Shown here: one piece after another, positions 1 to 5,792 of the stretch
Layout: the number at the start of each line of letters is the position of its first letter
Position numbering within the stretch: the first letter of the stretch is position 1
Assembly: GCA_015494485.1 (NCBI GenBank)
Contig: WGBF01000173.1
Location: 1 to 7,435 of the forward strand
Direction of reading: 5' to 3'
DNA from: a bacterium
GTDB taxonomy: Bacteria > Calditrichota > Calditrichia > RBG-13-44-9 > J042
DNA length: 7,435 nt
The notes under the pieces: generated by a model
What the model saw: only the letters and a program-made list of their open reading frames with translations
Database searches by the model: none
What the model was told of the DNA's origin: nothing
Program-made: the position numbers and the translations under genes

Positions 1-16
1 TGTGTATAAGAGACAG
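1..16. other. Residual Nextera/Tn5 transposase adapter sequence
   Basis: The first 16 bases, TGTGTATAAGAGACAG, equal the last 16 bases of the 19-bp Tn5 mosaic end used in Nextera tagmentation libraries. The match stops exactly at the junction where genomic insert would begin. This is untrimmed library adapter at a contig end, not native DNA. Nothing nearby suggests a natural Tn5/IS50 element: there is no transposase and no second end. Genomic sequence should be taken to start at base 17. Confidence 0.93.
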
Positions 17-155
17 AAATGATACTATCCTGCACCCGCGGATGCATCGCTTGTAAAAACATTAAAAATTTATTTATAGCTTCATTTTTAACAGCTTTGG
101 GTTCGTCCGTTTCATATTTCCAAAACATCAAAATAATACAATATTTGAAATCCAT
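17..155 (-). CDS. Possible edge-truncated ORF, unknown function
   Basis: On the minus strand a frame opens at ATG 155-153 (MDFKYCIILM...) and stays open to the genomic edge at base 17, about 46 codons. An in-frame TAA lies just upstream of that ATG. The part from about residue 20 (ETDEPKAVKNEAINKF and on) looks amphipathic and helix-prone, as in a real soluble protein. Against it: the upstream ribosome binding site is weak (only A-rich AAGA-like sequence), the region is AT-rich, and an equally open plus-strand frame (19-183) covers the same DNA. I recognise no family. It would be the 5' end of a gene running leftwards and divergent from the secreted-protein gene. It is reported as a weak candidate only. 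Confidence 0.2.
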
Positions 156-167
156 GCATCTTTTCTT

Positions 168-197
168 TTGCCATCGCGAATGAAATTAAAATATAGT
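168..197 (+). promoter_or_regulatory. Candidate sigma-70 promoter for the leader ORF and propeller gene
   Basis: TTGCCA at 168-173 and TATAGT at 192-197 are separated by 18 bp; each matches the sigma-70 consensus at five of six positions. Transcription would start near 204, giving a 5' leader of about 160 nt before the main gene and about 80 nt before the small leader ORF. A weaker alternative is TTGGCT (227-232) with TATTTT (250-255) at 17-bp spacing. AT-rich DNA produces such matches by chance, so this is tentative. Confidence 0.35.
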
Positions 198-283
198 ATA
201 GTTTTTTAGCAAAATAACAGTAGAATTTGGCTAATTAATTTAATTTTCTTATTTTAAATATTGCACAGAAGGTAGAGGAAACC

Positions 284-352
284 ATGGTTGGACCAGGGCA
301 GCATCGTAATTTTAACGCATCATCGAATTTGACTCAACAAAACATCACATAA
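284..352 (+). CDS. 22-codon leader ORF upstream of secreted propeller gene
   Basis: ATG at 284 opens a 22-residue frame beginning MVGPGQHRNF and ending LTQQNIT, with TAA at 350-352. A good ribosome binding site (AGAGGA, 274-279) sits about 5 nt upstream of the ATG. The stop codon overlaps the AAGGAGGT ribosome binding site (351-358) of the next gene, and the two frames are in phase (81 nt between start codons). This is the arrangement expected of a leader peptide or a translationally coupled upstream ORF. The peptide is hydrophilic, with no signal sequence and no run of one amino acid that would suggest classic attenuation. I recognise no family. Chance is possible for so short an ORF, but the SD plus stop/SD overlap make it worth keeping. 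Confidence 0.4.
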   Translation: MVGPGQHRNFNASSNLTQQNIT

Positions 353-358
353 GGAGGT
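351..358 (+). promoter_or_regulatory. Strong Shine-Dalgarno site of the VCBS propeller gene
   Basis: AAGGAGGT is a near-perfect anti-16S match and lies 6 nt before ATG 365. It fixes the start of the gene at the methionine that opens a typical signal peptide. The TAA of the leader ORF overlaps its first bases, so ribosomes ending there would cover or feed this site. Confidence 0.85.
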
Positions 359-364
359 ACTATA

Positions 365-2173
365 ATGAAACATCTGTACAGGATTTTTGGGTTCAGCGTA
401 TTGTTTTTTATGCTTACGGTACCCTCTCTGTTTGCCCAGGCGCCCGCTTCGGGCGAAAACGAATATCGGCTCTCAGCAATTAATCCCCGCGCAACGACCG
501 TGGATACCATTACCGCGGATGCGGGTCGCGGGCTGACCGTTGCGGTGAATCCGGACCTGGATGGCGATGGCAAGCCGGAAATTATCGTAACGGATTACCA
601 AATGGGTGGCCGCGTGTTCGTGTACGAAGTTGTCGGCAATGACAAATTGGAATTCATCTGGGCATCCCCTCCCATTGATTCCACCCGCTCCGGTGGTGGT
701 TCGACACCGCGTTCCGTAACGACGGGTGACTTTGACAACGATGGCAACCCGGAAATTATTTTCCCGCTGGGTTACGTGGCCAGCGATAGTGCCCAGTTTG
801 CTACCCGAGGCATTTATTTTTACGAATGGACCGGTCAGGATAATGATTTTGGCGACACCGCTGCGTTCATTTTGCGCTACGAAGACATTGACACCAATTT
901 CCGAACCGTGAATGTGGGCCGGACCGAAAATTCTTTTGTTGTGGATGATATTGATGGCGACGGCAAAAACGAATTACTGTTTACCCCGCGGGCATTCAGC
1001 TTCCCGGTAGCAAACCTCTACATTCTGCAGGTGGATTCCGGTACGTTTGAAAATCACAATGCAGTGGTAGATACCGAATATGTGTACCGGGCCATGGAAA
1101 CAGTGGCTCATTTTAACAACATTGACGGATATGTCCCTGTTGGCGCCGAAGTGGGTGACGTGGACGGCGACGGTCTGGATGAAATTATCGTAACCGGCTG
1201 GACCAACATTTCCTCGGGTGCCGGTTTGGGCTTCATTGAAATTCAAGGTCCGGACCAGTACCGCGACGGAAGCATTTTGCCCCTTACCGATGACTTCAGC
1301 GCCTTTGTGGTGAAAGGGAAAGCCCGTTTTATGGAAGTAAACGGTGAACCGAAGGTATTTGTTTTTGGCGGCTATGGTAGCAACACCCGGCTGTGGGTGA
1401 TTGACGGCGTGGTTGCCGACGATTTTGTAACCGATGCGAATTTGTACACTGCTGTTCAAAATGTTGGCGCCTGGGGCGTGTGGGATCTTGGCGACCAGGA
1501 TCATCCCACCGATGACCAGGGTGATGGCTTTGATGCGTACATCGGCGGTGGACCTCGAATTTATGATGTCGAATACGATGGGTCCGGCGCGGTAACCGAT
1601 TCCAACAGCTATTCGATTAAGCAGATTTATGACCTTTCTAAAGCATACACCACCGTTGGTGGTTTGTTTAACGAAATTTATACCTATCCGGGTATGGACC
1701 TGGATAACGATGGTAATCGGGACTTTGTGGCCGCTTACAAAGGCTGGAGCGGCGACTCCATTCCCGGTGAAAGTCTGGCGAAAAACGGTTTTCATGTGTT
1801 CTTCTTTGAATGGGGTGACTCCGCCACGTCCATCAACCCGGCAGACCCGACCACCGGTTTTACCCTAAAGGAACTGACCGTGATTACCCCGGACGATTAC
1901 AAGCTGGAACAGAATTATCCCAATCCGTTTAACCCCAGTACAACCATTCGCTTTACCTTGCCGATTAGCAAAACAATCAGCCTGCGGATTTACAACTCCC
2001 TGGGTCAGGAAGTTCGGACGCTGATCAACAACGAATCATTGCCTGCCGGAACCCATAGTGTGGTCTGGGATGGCCGGGATAATAACGGTAATCCGGTAGC
2101 CAGCGGCATTTACATTTACAAACTCCAGTTCGGTAATTTCTCCAAATCTCGCAAAATGATGCTGGTGAAATAA
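365..2173 (+). CDS. Secreted VCBS/FG-GAP repeat beta-propeller protein with T9SS sorting domain
   Basis: This 602-residue protein is predicted to be exported and surface-attached or released. Residues 1-26 form a Sec signal peptide (basic MKHLYR, hydrophobic core, likely cleavage after FAQA). Five calcium-binding FG-GAP/VCBS motifs of the DxDxDG type are visible: DLDGDG 64-69, DFDNDG 122-127, DIDGDG 195-200, DVDGDG 265-270 and DLDNDG 445-450, mostly followed by E-I-I/L-V strands. Two degenerate copies near 324 (VNGEPKVFVFGGYG) and 384 (DQGDGFDAYIGG) complete a 58-73-residue spacing, which suggests a seven-bladed propeller. Residues about 512-602 are a type A T9SS C-terminal domain with a FlgD-Ig-like fold: QNYPNPFNP at 516-524, then YNSLGQEVRTL, SGIYIYKL and terminal KSRKMMLVK. 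Such domains direct cargo across the outer membrane in FCB bacteria. The ligand or enzymatic role is unknown and no catalytic motif is seen. A terminator follows, separating it from the next secreted-protein gene. Confidence 0.92.
   Translation: MKHLYRIFGFSVLFFMLTVPSLFAQAPASGENEYRLSAINPRATTVDTITADAGRGLTVAVNPDLDGDGKPEIIVTDYQMGGRVFVYEVVGNDKLEFIWASPPIDSTRSGGGSTPRSVTTGDFDNDGNPEIIFPLGYVASDSAQFATRGIYFYEWTGQDNDFGDTAAFILRYEDIDTNFRTVNVGRTENSFVVDDIDGDGKNELLFTPRAFSFPVANLYILQVDSGTFENHNAVVDTEYVYRAMETVAHFNNIDGYVPVGAEVGDVDGDGLDEIIVTGWTNISSGAGLGFIEIQGPDQYRDGSILPLTDDFSAFVVKGKARFMEVNGEPKVFVFGGYGSNTRLWVIDGVVADDFVTDANLYTAVQNVGAWGVWDLGDQDHPTDDQGDGFDAYIGGGPRIYDVEYDGSGAVTDSNSYSIKQIYDLSKAYTTVGGLFNEIYTYPGMDLDNDGNRDFVAAYKGWSGDSIPGESLAKNGFHVFFFEWGDSATSINPADPTTGFTLKELTVITPDDYKLEQNYPNPFNPSTTIRFTLPISKTISLRIYNSLGQEVRTLINNESLPAGTHSVVWDGRDNNGNPVASGIYIYKLQFGNFSKSRKMMLVK
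1910..1935 (+). repeat. Direct repeat copy 1 within sorting-domain coding sequence
   Basis: These 26 bases, encoding the QNYPNPFNP region of the first secreted protein, match 3507-3532 in the second with one mismatch (T at 1924, C at 3521). Outside this core the two domains diverge at DNA level. Strong protein-level constraint on the motif explains most of it; recent duplication or gene conversion of the sorting tag is an alternative. Confidence 0.8.
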
Positions 2174-2185
2174 GTTTTTATTATC

Positions 2186-2222
2186 GGCGGAAAGCTTTCT
2201 ACCGGCTTTCCGCCCTATTTTT
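2186..2222 (+). terminator. Intrinsic terminator after VCBS propeller gene
   Basis: GGCGGAAAGC (2186-2195) pairs perfectly with GCTTTCCGCC (2205-2214) around a 9-nt loop, followed by CTATTTTT. The 10-bp GC-rich stem plus T-run 12 nt after the stop codon is a standard Rho-independent terminator. It implies that the downstream secreted-protein gene has its own promoter or depends on read-through. Confidence 0.88.
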
Positions 2223-2264
2223 AACTATGCCACTAAAAACCCGTCATGATGTTGGAGGGTAGTT

Positions 2265-3752
2265 ATGAAAAAATTATTACCATTGGTTTTGCTGGTAACC
2301 AGTATGGTATTCTGGGTATTTGCCCAGAGTAATGAATGGAAAGTTGCTTACACCACATTCGATGATGATGTTAACGGAACCGGAAACCGCACCGCCAGTG
2401 TGGCCGTTGTTGGTCCCAATCGCTTTGTGGCACTGGTAAATCGTGGTGCCCCATCGGATGATTTCTTTTCCCCCACAACCAATTACATTGTGGGTTACTG
2501 GGATGCAGACTCTGCAAATGGCCGGGTACCGGCACCGATTAACGGCCAGATCACCACTCCGGTATACGGCGGCGCCGGAGAAGGCCAGTTTTCAGACTGG
2601 CAATATCAGCTGGAATACGTGCAGTTTAAAGGGGCCTGGCAGATGGCCGCAGACGACTCCGGCTACATTTACGTGGCGAACAACGACGATGCCCACAACA
2701 TTCTGGTGTACAAATTGACCTCCGATGGAGTGCAATACACCCCGTATCGTATGGAAACCGGTCAGGAAAACATCTGGGGTATTGAAGTGGATGACAGCGG
2801 CTATGTGTACGTGGTGGATTACGAAGGGCGTGACGACAAAGACGACGAAATCAAGGTGTTTAAGGGCCTCTACCATTCCGGTACCAACTGGGGGACGATT
2901 GGCGCTCACTTCGATGATCCCATTGCGACCATCGACTTACCGCCGGGATACTACCAGGGCATTACCGTGAGTGGGGATGGCAGTATGATTTTTGTAAGTG
3001 CCACCTCGGAACGCAAAATTTTAAAGTTTGTGGGGAGCCCCCAAAATGGCTACCAACCAGACAACAATTTTAGTTTTCAATTGTCCCCGGATGATACCGT
3101 AGATGATGGCGGCCATGGAACTCCCAGTGTGCTGGGCCTGGCATATTCCGACGATCCGCCCTTCGTAGCAGCTGTGGTAGATACGTTCTATTTCGGTGGG
3201 GATCAAGGCGGTTATCCCTATGGCCGGGTGTATTTGATTTACCCCGGTACTGGCAGTGTTATTGATACGATTGATGTGGCAGCTTACAACAAAATGGTAA
3301 CCGGTGATTATTCTACCGGGTATAATTGGGGCAACGTGGGTGGATATACCTCTCTGATGGATGTGGATTATGAAAAAGAAGAAGGCGCCCTCTACTGGCA
3401 AACCTACTATGGATGGCAGGTCGAAAAATGGTATTTTGACGGGGACAAGGCGGTACTGGGAATCGAGCAACTTTCTTCGAAAGTGCCGCAGCAATTTGTG
3501 CTGTATCAGAATTATCCCAACCCGTTTAACCCTGTTACCACCATTAAATTTGCCGTTCAGCAAAGCGGGACGGTGACTCTGAATGTGTACAACATCAGCG
3601 GACAAAAGGTTGCTACGCTCATCAACAATCAGTTACCCGCCGGTACGTATTCCGTAACATTTGATGGTTCCCGCTTGCCCTCCGGTATTTACTTTTACCA
3701 GTTAACAGCCGGCAACCATCGTGCGACGCGGAAGATGATTCTGACCAAATAA
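2265..3752 (+). CDS. Secreted NHL/SMP-30-like beta-propeller protein with T9SS sorting domain
   Basis: This 495-residue protein carries a signal peptide (MKKLLPLVLL, hydrophobic core, likely cleavage after VFA/Q near residue 20). The body has recurring propeller-blade strands: WQMAADDSGYIYVANN (125-140), WGIEVDDSGYVYVVDY (171-186), QGITVSGDGSMIFVSA (231-246), plus looser copies starting near 44, 290 and 362. The 'DDSGYxYV' style resembles NHL or SMP-30/gluconolactonase-like propellers; I see no convincing metal-site or catalytic set. Residues about 412-495 are a type A T9SS sorting domain: QNYPNPFNP 415-423, VYNISGQKVATL, LPAGTYSV, SGIYFYQL and terminal TRKMILTK. The start is supported by GGAGGG (2254-2259) 5 nt upstream. 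The mature protein is acidic and rich in Asp, Gly and Tyr, fitting an extracellular life. Its partner and ligand are unknown. It lies 91 bp after the other sorting-domain protein in the same direction, but a terminator lies between them. Confidence 0.9.
   Translation: MKKLLPLVLLVTSMVFWVFAQSNEWKVAYTTFDDDVNGTGNRTASVAVVGPNRFVALVNRGAPSDDFFSPTTNYIVGYWDADSANGRVPAPINGQITTPVYGGAGEGQFSDWQYQLEYVQFKGAWQMAADDSGYIYVANNDDAHNILVYKLTSDGVQYTPYRMETGQENIWGIEVDDSGYVYVVDYEGRDDKDDEIKVFKGLYHSGTNWGTIGAHFDDPIATIDLPPGYYQGITVSGDGSMIFVSATSERKILKFVGSPQNGYQPDNNFSFQLSPDDTVDDGGHGTPSVLGLAYSDDPPFVAAVVDTFYFGGDQGGYPYGRVYLIYPGTGSVIDTIDVAAYNKMVTGDYSTGYNWGNVGGYTSLMDVDYEKEEGALYWQTYYGWQVEKWYFDGDKAVLGIEQLSSKVPQQFVLYQNYPNPFNPVTTIKFAVQQSGTVTLNVYNISGQKVATLINNQLPAGTYSVTFDGSRLPSGIYFYQLTAGNHRATRKMILTK
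3507..3532 (+). repeat. Direct repeat copy 2 within sorting-domain coding sequence
   Basis: This is the second copy of the 26-base segment at 1910-1935, with a single mismatch, again encoding the QNYPNPFNP motif of a T9SS sorting domain. Confidence 0.8.
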
Positions 3753-3775
3753 CATTTGTTGCCTGCTTTACACAG

Positions 3776-3809
3776 AAAAGGCGGTTGAGCAACCTCAACC
3801 GCCTTTTTT
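3776..3809. terminator. Bidirectional intrinsic terminator between convergent genes
   Basis: AGGCGGTTGAG (3779-3789) pairs perfectly with CTCAACCGCCT (3794-3804) around a CAAC tetraloop. Flanking A/T bases extend the stem to 14 bp (3776-3807). On the plus strand it runs into six T residues, ending the NHL-like gene 23 nt past its stop. On the minus strand it runs into TTTTCTGTG, and it lies 26 bp beyond the tyrS stop. It can therefore serve both convergent transcripts, more strongly the plus one. Confidence 0.9.
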
Positions 3810-3834
3810 ATTCCGAAATATTTAAAGAATATTA

Positions 3835-5055
3835 TTAGGCCGGAATTAACTTCACAAACGCCCGCTTGCCTGCTTTAACCACTGTTGGACGCGTAATTTC
3901 AAGCTCCAGGAATTCATCCTTTACCACGGAACCTTCCACAGATACGCCACCCTGGCGAATGCGTCGGCGTGCTTCGGACTTGCTTTGAATAAGCCCCGCT
4001 GCCACCAGAAGATCCACCAGCCGATGCTTGCCGCTCTCCACCTTAAATTCGGGGATGTCTTCCGGTATTTCTTTCTTCACCACCACGCGTTCAAAATGGG
4101 CCTCTGCCTGCCGCGCAGCGTCTTCCCCGTGGTACATGCGAACAATGGTAAACGCCAGGCGTTTCTTCAAATCGCGGGGATTGACGCTACCGCTTTCCAG
4201 TTGCTGCTTAATTTCCTGCAATTCCTGAAGGGAAACATCGGTAACCAGCTCAAAATACTGGTAAATCAGTTCATCGGGGATACGCATGGTTTTGCCGTAC
4301 ATTTCCTCCGGCGGTTCATCAATGCCAATGTAGTTCCCCAGGGATTTGCTCATCCGATTCACCCCATCAATGCCCACCAGCACCGGAAGGGTTAGAACCA
4401 CTTGAGGTTCCTGGCCGTATTCCCGTTGAATATCCCGACCGGTTACCAGATTAAACTTCTGCTCCGTGGCACCAATTTCCACATCGGCGCGCACCATTAC
4501 CGAATCATACCCCTGCATCAGAGGATAAAACAATTCATGAATGCTGATGGGCTGGTTGTTGGCAAACCGTTTGGCAAAATCATCCCGTTCCAGCATCCGT
4601 GCCACGGTAAATTTGGACGCCAGGTCCATAACCTCCGCAAATGTCATCCGGCTAAACCATTCCCCGTTGTACCGGACTTCCGTTTTTTCGCGATCCAGAA
4701 TTTTAAAGAATTGTTTTTCGTAGGTTTTGGCATTTTCCATAACCTGTTCATGGGTTAAGCGGGGGCGGGTACTGTTTTTTTCACTGGGGTCGCCCACCAT
4801 TCCGGTGTAATCGCCAATAATAATCACCACCTGGTGCCCCAGATCCTGAAATTGTTTTAATTTGCGGAGCCCTACCGTATGGCCCAGATGAATATCCGGG
4901 GCGGTGGGATCAAACCCCTGCTTTATCCGCAGCGGCTTACCCGTTTTAATGCTGCGCTCCAGCTTCATTTTCAACTCATCCATCGGCAGCAGGTCAACCG
5001 TGCCGCGGGAAATAATTTCCAGTTGTTCTTCCAGTGGTGGAAAGTTGCGTTTCAT
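3835..5055 (-). CDS. tyrS: Tyrosyl-tRNA synthetase, type 2
   Basis: Cytoplasmic class Ic aminoacyl-tRNA synthetase that activates tyrosine with ATP and charges tRNA-Tyr. The 406-residue length is normal for the bacterial type 2 (TyrZ-like) subgroup. Visible landmarks: GFDPTAPDIHLGH (47-59) holding the HIGH-type signature HLGH at 56-59; GDYTGMVGDP (81-90); the tyrosine-binding YPLMQGYDS segment (177-185, with Y177, Q181 and D184 as the usual Y-x3-Q-x2-D set); and the KMSKS loop as RMSKS at 234-238. A C-terminal S4 RNA-binding domain (about 345-406, RLVDLLVAAGLIQSKSEAR...) grips the tRNA. The start ATG (5055-5053) is preceded by AAGGG at 5069-5065. It follows smpB by 18 nt and is almost surely co-transcribed with it. 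No T-box leader is present. All key motifs are intact. Confidence 0.97.
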   Translation of the reverse strand: MKRNFPPLEEQLEIISRGTVDLLPMDELKMKLERSIKTGKPLRIKQGFDPTAPDIHLGHTVGLRKLKQFQDLGHQVVIIIGDYTGMVGDPSEKNSTRPRLTHEQVMENAKTYEKQFFKILDREKTEVRYNGEWFSRMTFAEVMDLASKFTVARMLERDDFAKRFANNQPISIHELFYPLMQGYDSVMVRADVEIGATEQKFNLVTGRDIQREYGQEPQVVLTLPVLVGIDGVNRMSKSLGNYIGIDEPPEEMYGKTMRIPDELIYQYFELVTDVSLQELQEIKQQLESGSVNPRDLKKRLAFTIVRMYHGEDAARQAEAHFERVVVKKEIPEDIPEFKVESGKHRLVDLLVAAGLIQSKSEARRRIRQGGVSVEGSVVKDEFLELEITRPTVVKAGKRAFVKLIPA

Positions 5056-5073
5056 TCGTCATCACCCTTGTTA

Positions 5074-5550
5074 TTATTTAATGCGATAATGCTTTTCCAG
5101 TCGTTTTAATTCCCGTTCCTGATCCCTCCGGGCAATATCTGCCCGCTTGTCGTACTTCCGTTTTCCGGTTGCCAGACCCAGTTCTACTTTGGCTTTTCCG
5201 TTTTTAAAATACACCTTCAATGGAATCAGGGTTATCCCTTTTTCCTGCACCTTGCGCCACAAACGCCGGATTTCATCCTTATGGAGCAATAATTTGCGTT
5301 CGCGAAACGGGTCATGAGAGGCATAGCCGGCATTCTCATACGGGCTGATGTGCATGCCAATCAACCACACTTCGCCATTTTTAATGCGGGCGTAACTATC
5401 CTTTAAATTGCACCGCCCAGCCCGCAGGGATTTTACCTCCGTGCCCGTCAGCACCATTCCGGCCTCAATGGTTTCCAGAATGTTGTAATCATGGAATGCT
5501 TTTCGGTTTTTGGTTACAATTTTAATCGAATTTTTCTTTCCGGAATCCAT
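5074..5550 (-). CDS. smpB: SsrA-binding protein SmpB (tmRNA partner)
   Basis: SmpB binds tmRNA and brings it to stalled ribosomes for trans-translation, so that stalled chains are tagged and mRNA released. The protein is about 158 residues, the usual size. Family landmarks: KNRKAFHDYNILETIEAG near the N-terminus, GMVLTGTEVKSLRAGRCNLKDSY (the tmRNA-binding core), HISPYENAGYASHDPFRERKLLLH, and the basic C-terminal tail GKRKYDKRADIARRDQERELKR that folds in the mRNA channel. Start choice: a GTG at 5556 would add two residues, but it sits inside the Shine-Dalgarno sequence GAGGTG (5559-5554). The ATG at 5550-5548 has correct spacing to that site and is preferred. It is the first gene of a two-gene operon with tyrS. 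No ssrA gene is visible in this window. It is transcribed divergently from the substrate-binding protein gene. Confidence 0.96.
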   Translation of the reverse strand: MDSGKKNSIKIVTKNRKAFHDYNILETIEAGMVLTGTEVKSLRAGRCNLKDSYARIKNGEVWLIGMHISPYENAGYASHDPFRERKLLLHKDEIRRLWRKVQEKGITLIPLKVYFKNGKAKVELGLATGKRKYDKRADIARRDQERELKRLEKHYRIK

Positions 5551-5734
5551 GGGCACCTCAGTAAAAAGTGTTGAAGTTAGATAATTCGCTTTTGTGTTTC
5601 AAGAAAAATGTTCTGTATCTGGTGCAACCAAATCAATGGGGCACAGGCGCACCGCTTTACCGGTTCATTGCTTTTATTGGTTACTGCCGTAGCATGGCCC
5701 GCATTTACCTGCGCCACATTAAAAGCTAACAAAA

Positions 5735-5763
5735 TTGACTTTAGTATCATAATTTTTTATACT
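5735..5763 (+). promoter_or_regulatory. Sigma-70 promoter of the substrate-binding protein gene
   Basis: TTGACT (5735-5740) and TATACT (5758-5763) are exactly 17 bp apart; each differs from consensus at one position. Transcription should start near 5770, giving a short leader of roughly 23 nt before GTG 5793. This is the best promoter in the window and indicates sigma-70-like housekeeping recognition rather than the Bacteroides TTTG-type signal. Confidence 0.8.
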
Positions 5764-5766
5764 AAA
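5740..5766. promoter_or_regulatory. Inverted repeat over the -10 box, candidate operator
   Basis: TTTAGTAT (5740-5747) and ATACTAAA (5759-5766) are perfect reverse complements separated by 11 bp, with half-site centres 19 bp apart, near two helical turns. One arm begins at the last base of the -35 box and the other covers most of the -10. This is the usual geometry of a repressor operator. With a one-base bulge the palindrome extends to ACTTTAGTAT/ATACTAAAAGT. The binding protein is unknown. The -10 hexamer itself contributes to one arm, so chance cannot be excluded. Confidence 0.45.
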
Positions 5767-5792
5767 AGTTGCTGATAAGGGGAATTGTATTA

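Larger units (their letters stand above)
17..283. other. AT-rich non-coding leader/intergenic region
   Basis: This stretch is visibly much richer in A and T than the genes to its right, with runs such as TTAATTTAATTTTCTTATTT around 236-255. Apart from the weak minus-strand ORF and the promoter candidates given separately, I see no convincing gene, RNA gene or repeat. The likeliest role is an upstream regulatory region for the leader ORF and secreted-protein gene. Confidence 0.5.

Noticed and set aside
1..16. Natural Tn5/IS50 transposon end
   Set aside because: The position is exactly at the contig tip, no transposase is present, and only the commercial adapter portion is present.
19..183. 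Plus-strand 54-codon ORF (MILSCTRGCI...) beginning just after the adapter
   Set aside because: There is no ribosome binding site apart from adapter-derived sequence, the DNA is AT-rich, and a competing open frame lies on the other strand.
974..1795. Long open frame on the minus strand opposite the VCBS propeller gene
   Set aside because: It is antisense to a clear signal-peptide, DxDxDG-repeat and sorting-domain protein. Its translation shows no domain logic, so it is a codon-bias shadow.
3021..3605. Minus-strand 194-codon frame opposite the NHL-like gene
   Set aside because: It overlaps the well-supported propeller and sorting-domain coding sequence, has no plausible motif, and spans the conserved QNYPNPFNP region in antisense.
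5056..5073. T-box or other riboswitch before tyrS
   Set aside because: The gap to smpB is only 18 nt, too short for such an element.
5560..5630. Minus-strand promoter for smpB (TTGAAA then TAACTT at 17 bp)
   Set aside because: The -10 match is poor (three of six). A promoter must exist in this interval but I cannot place it reliably.
5557..5734. ssrA (tmRNA) or tRNA gene near smpB
   Set aside because: I looked for a tRNA-like acceptor/T-arm and a tag-peptide reading frame and found neither. The segment contains GC-richer patches but no convincing fold.
5608..5775. Plus-strand 55-codon ORF (MFCIWCNQING...) with a hydrophobic stretch, between smpB and the substrate-binding protein gene
   Set aside because: It has only a weak A-rich ribosome binding site, and its end runs through the promoter and inverted repeat of the next gene. 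Chance is the simpler reading.
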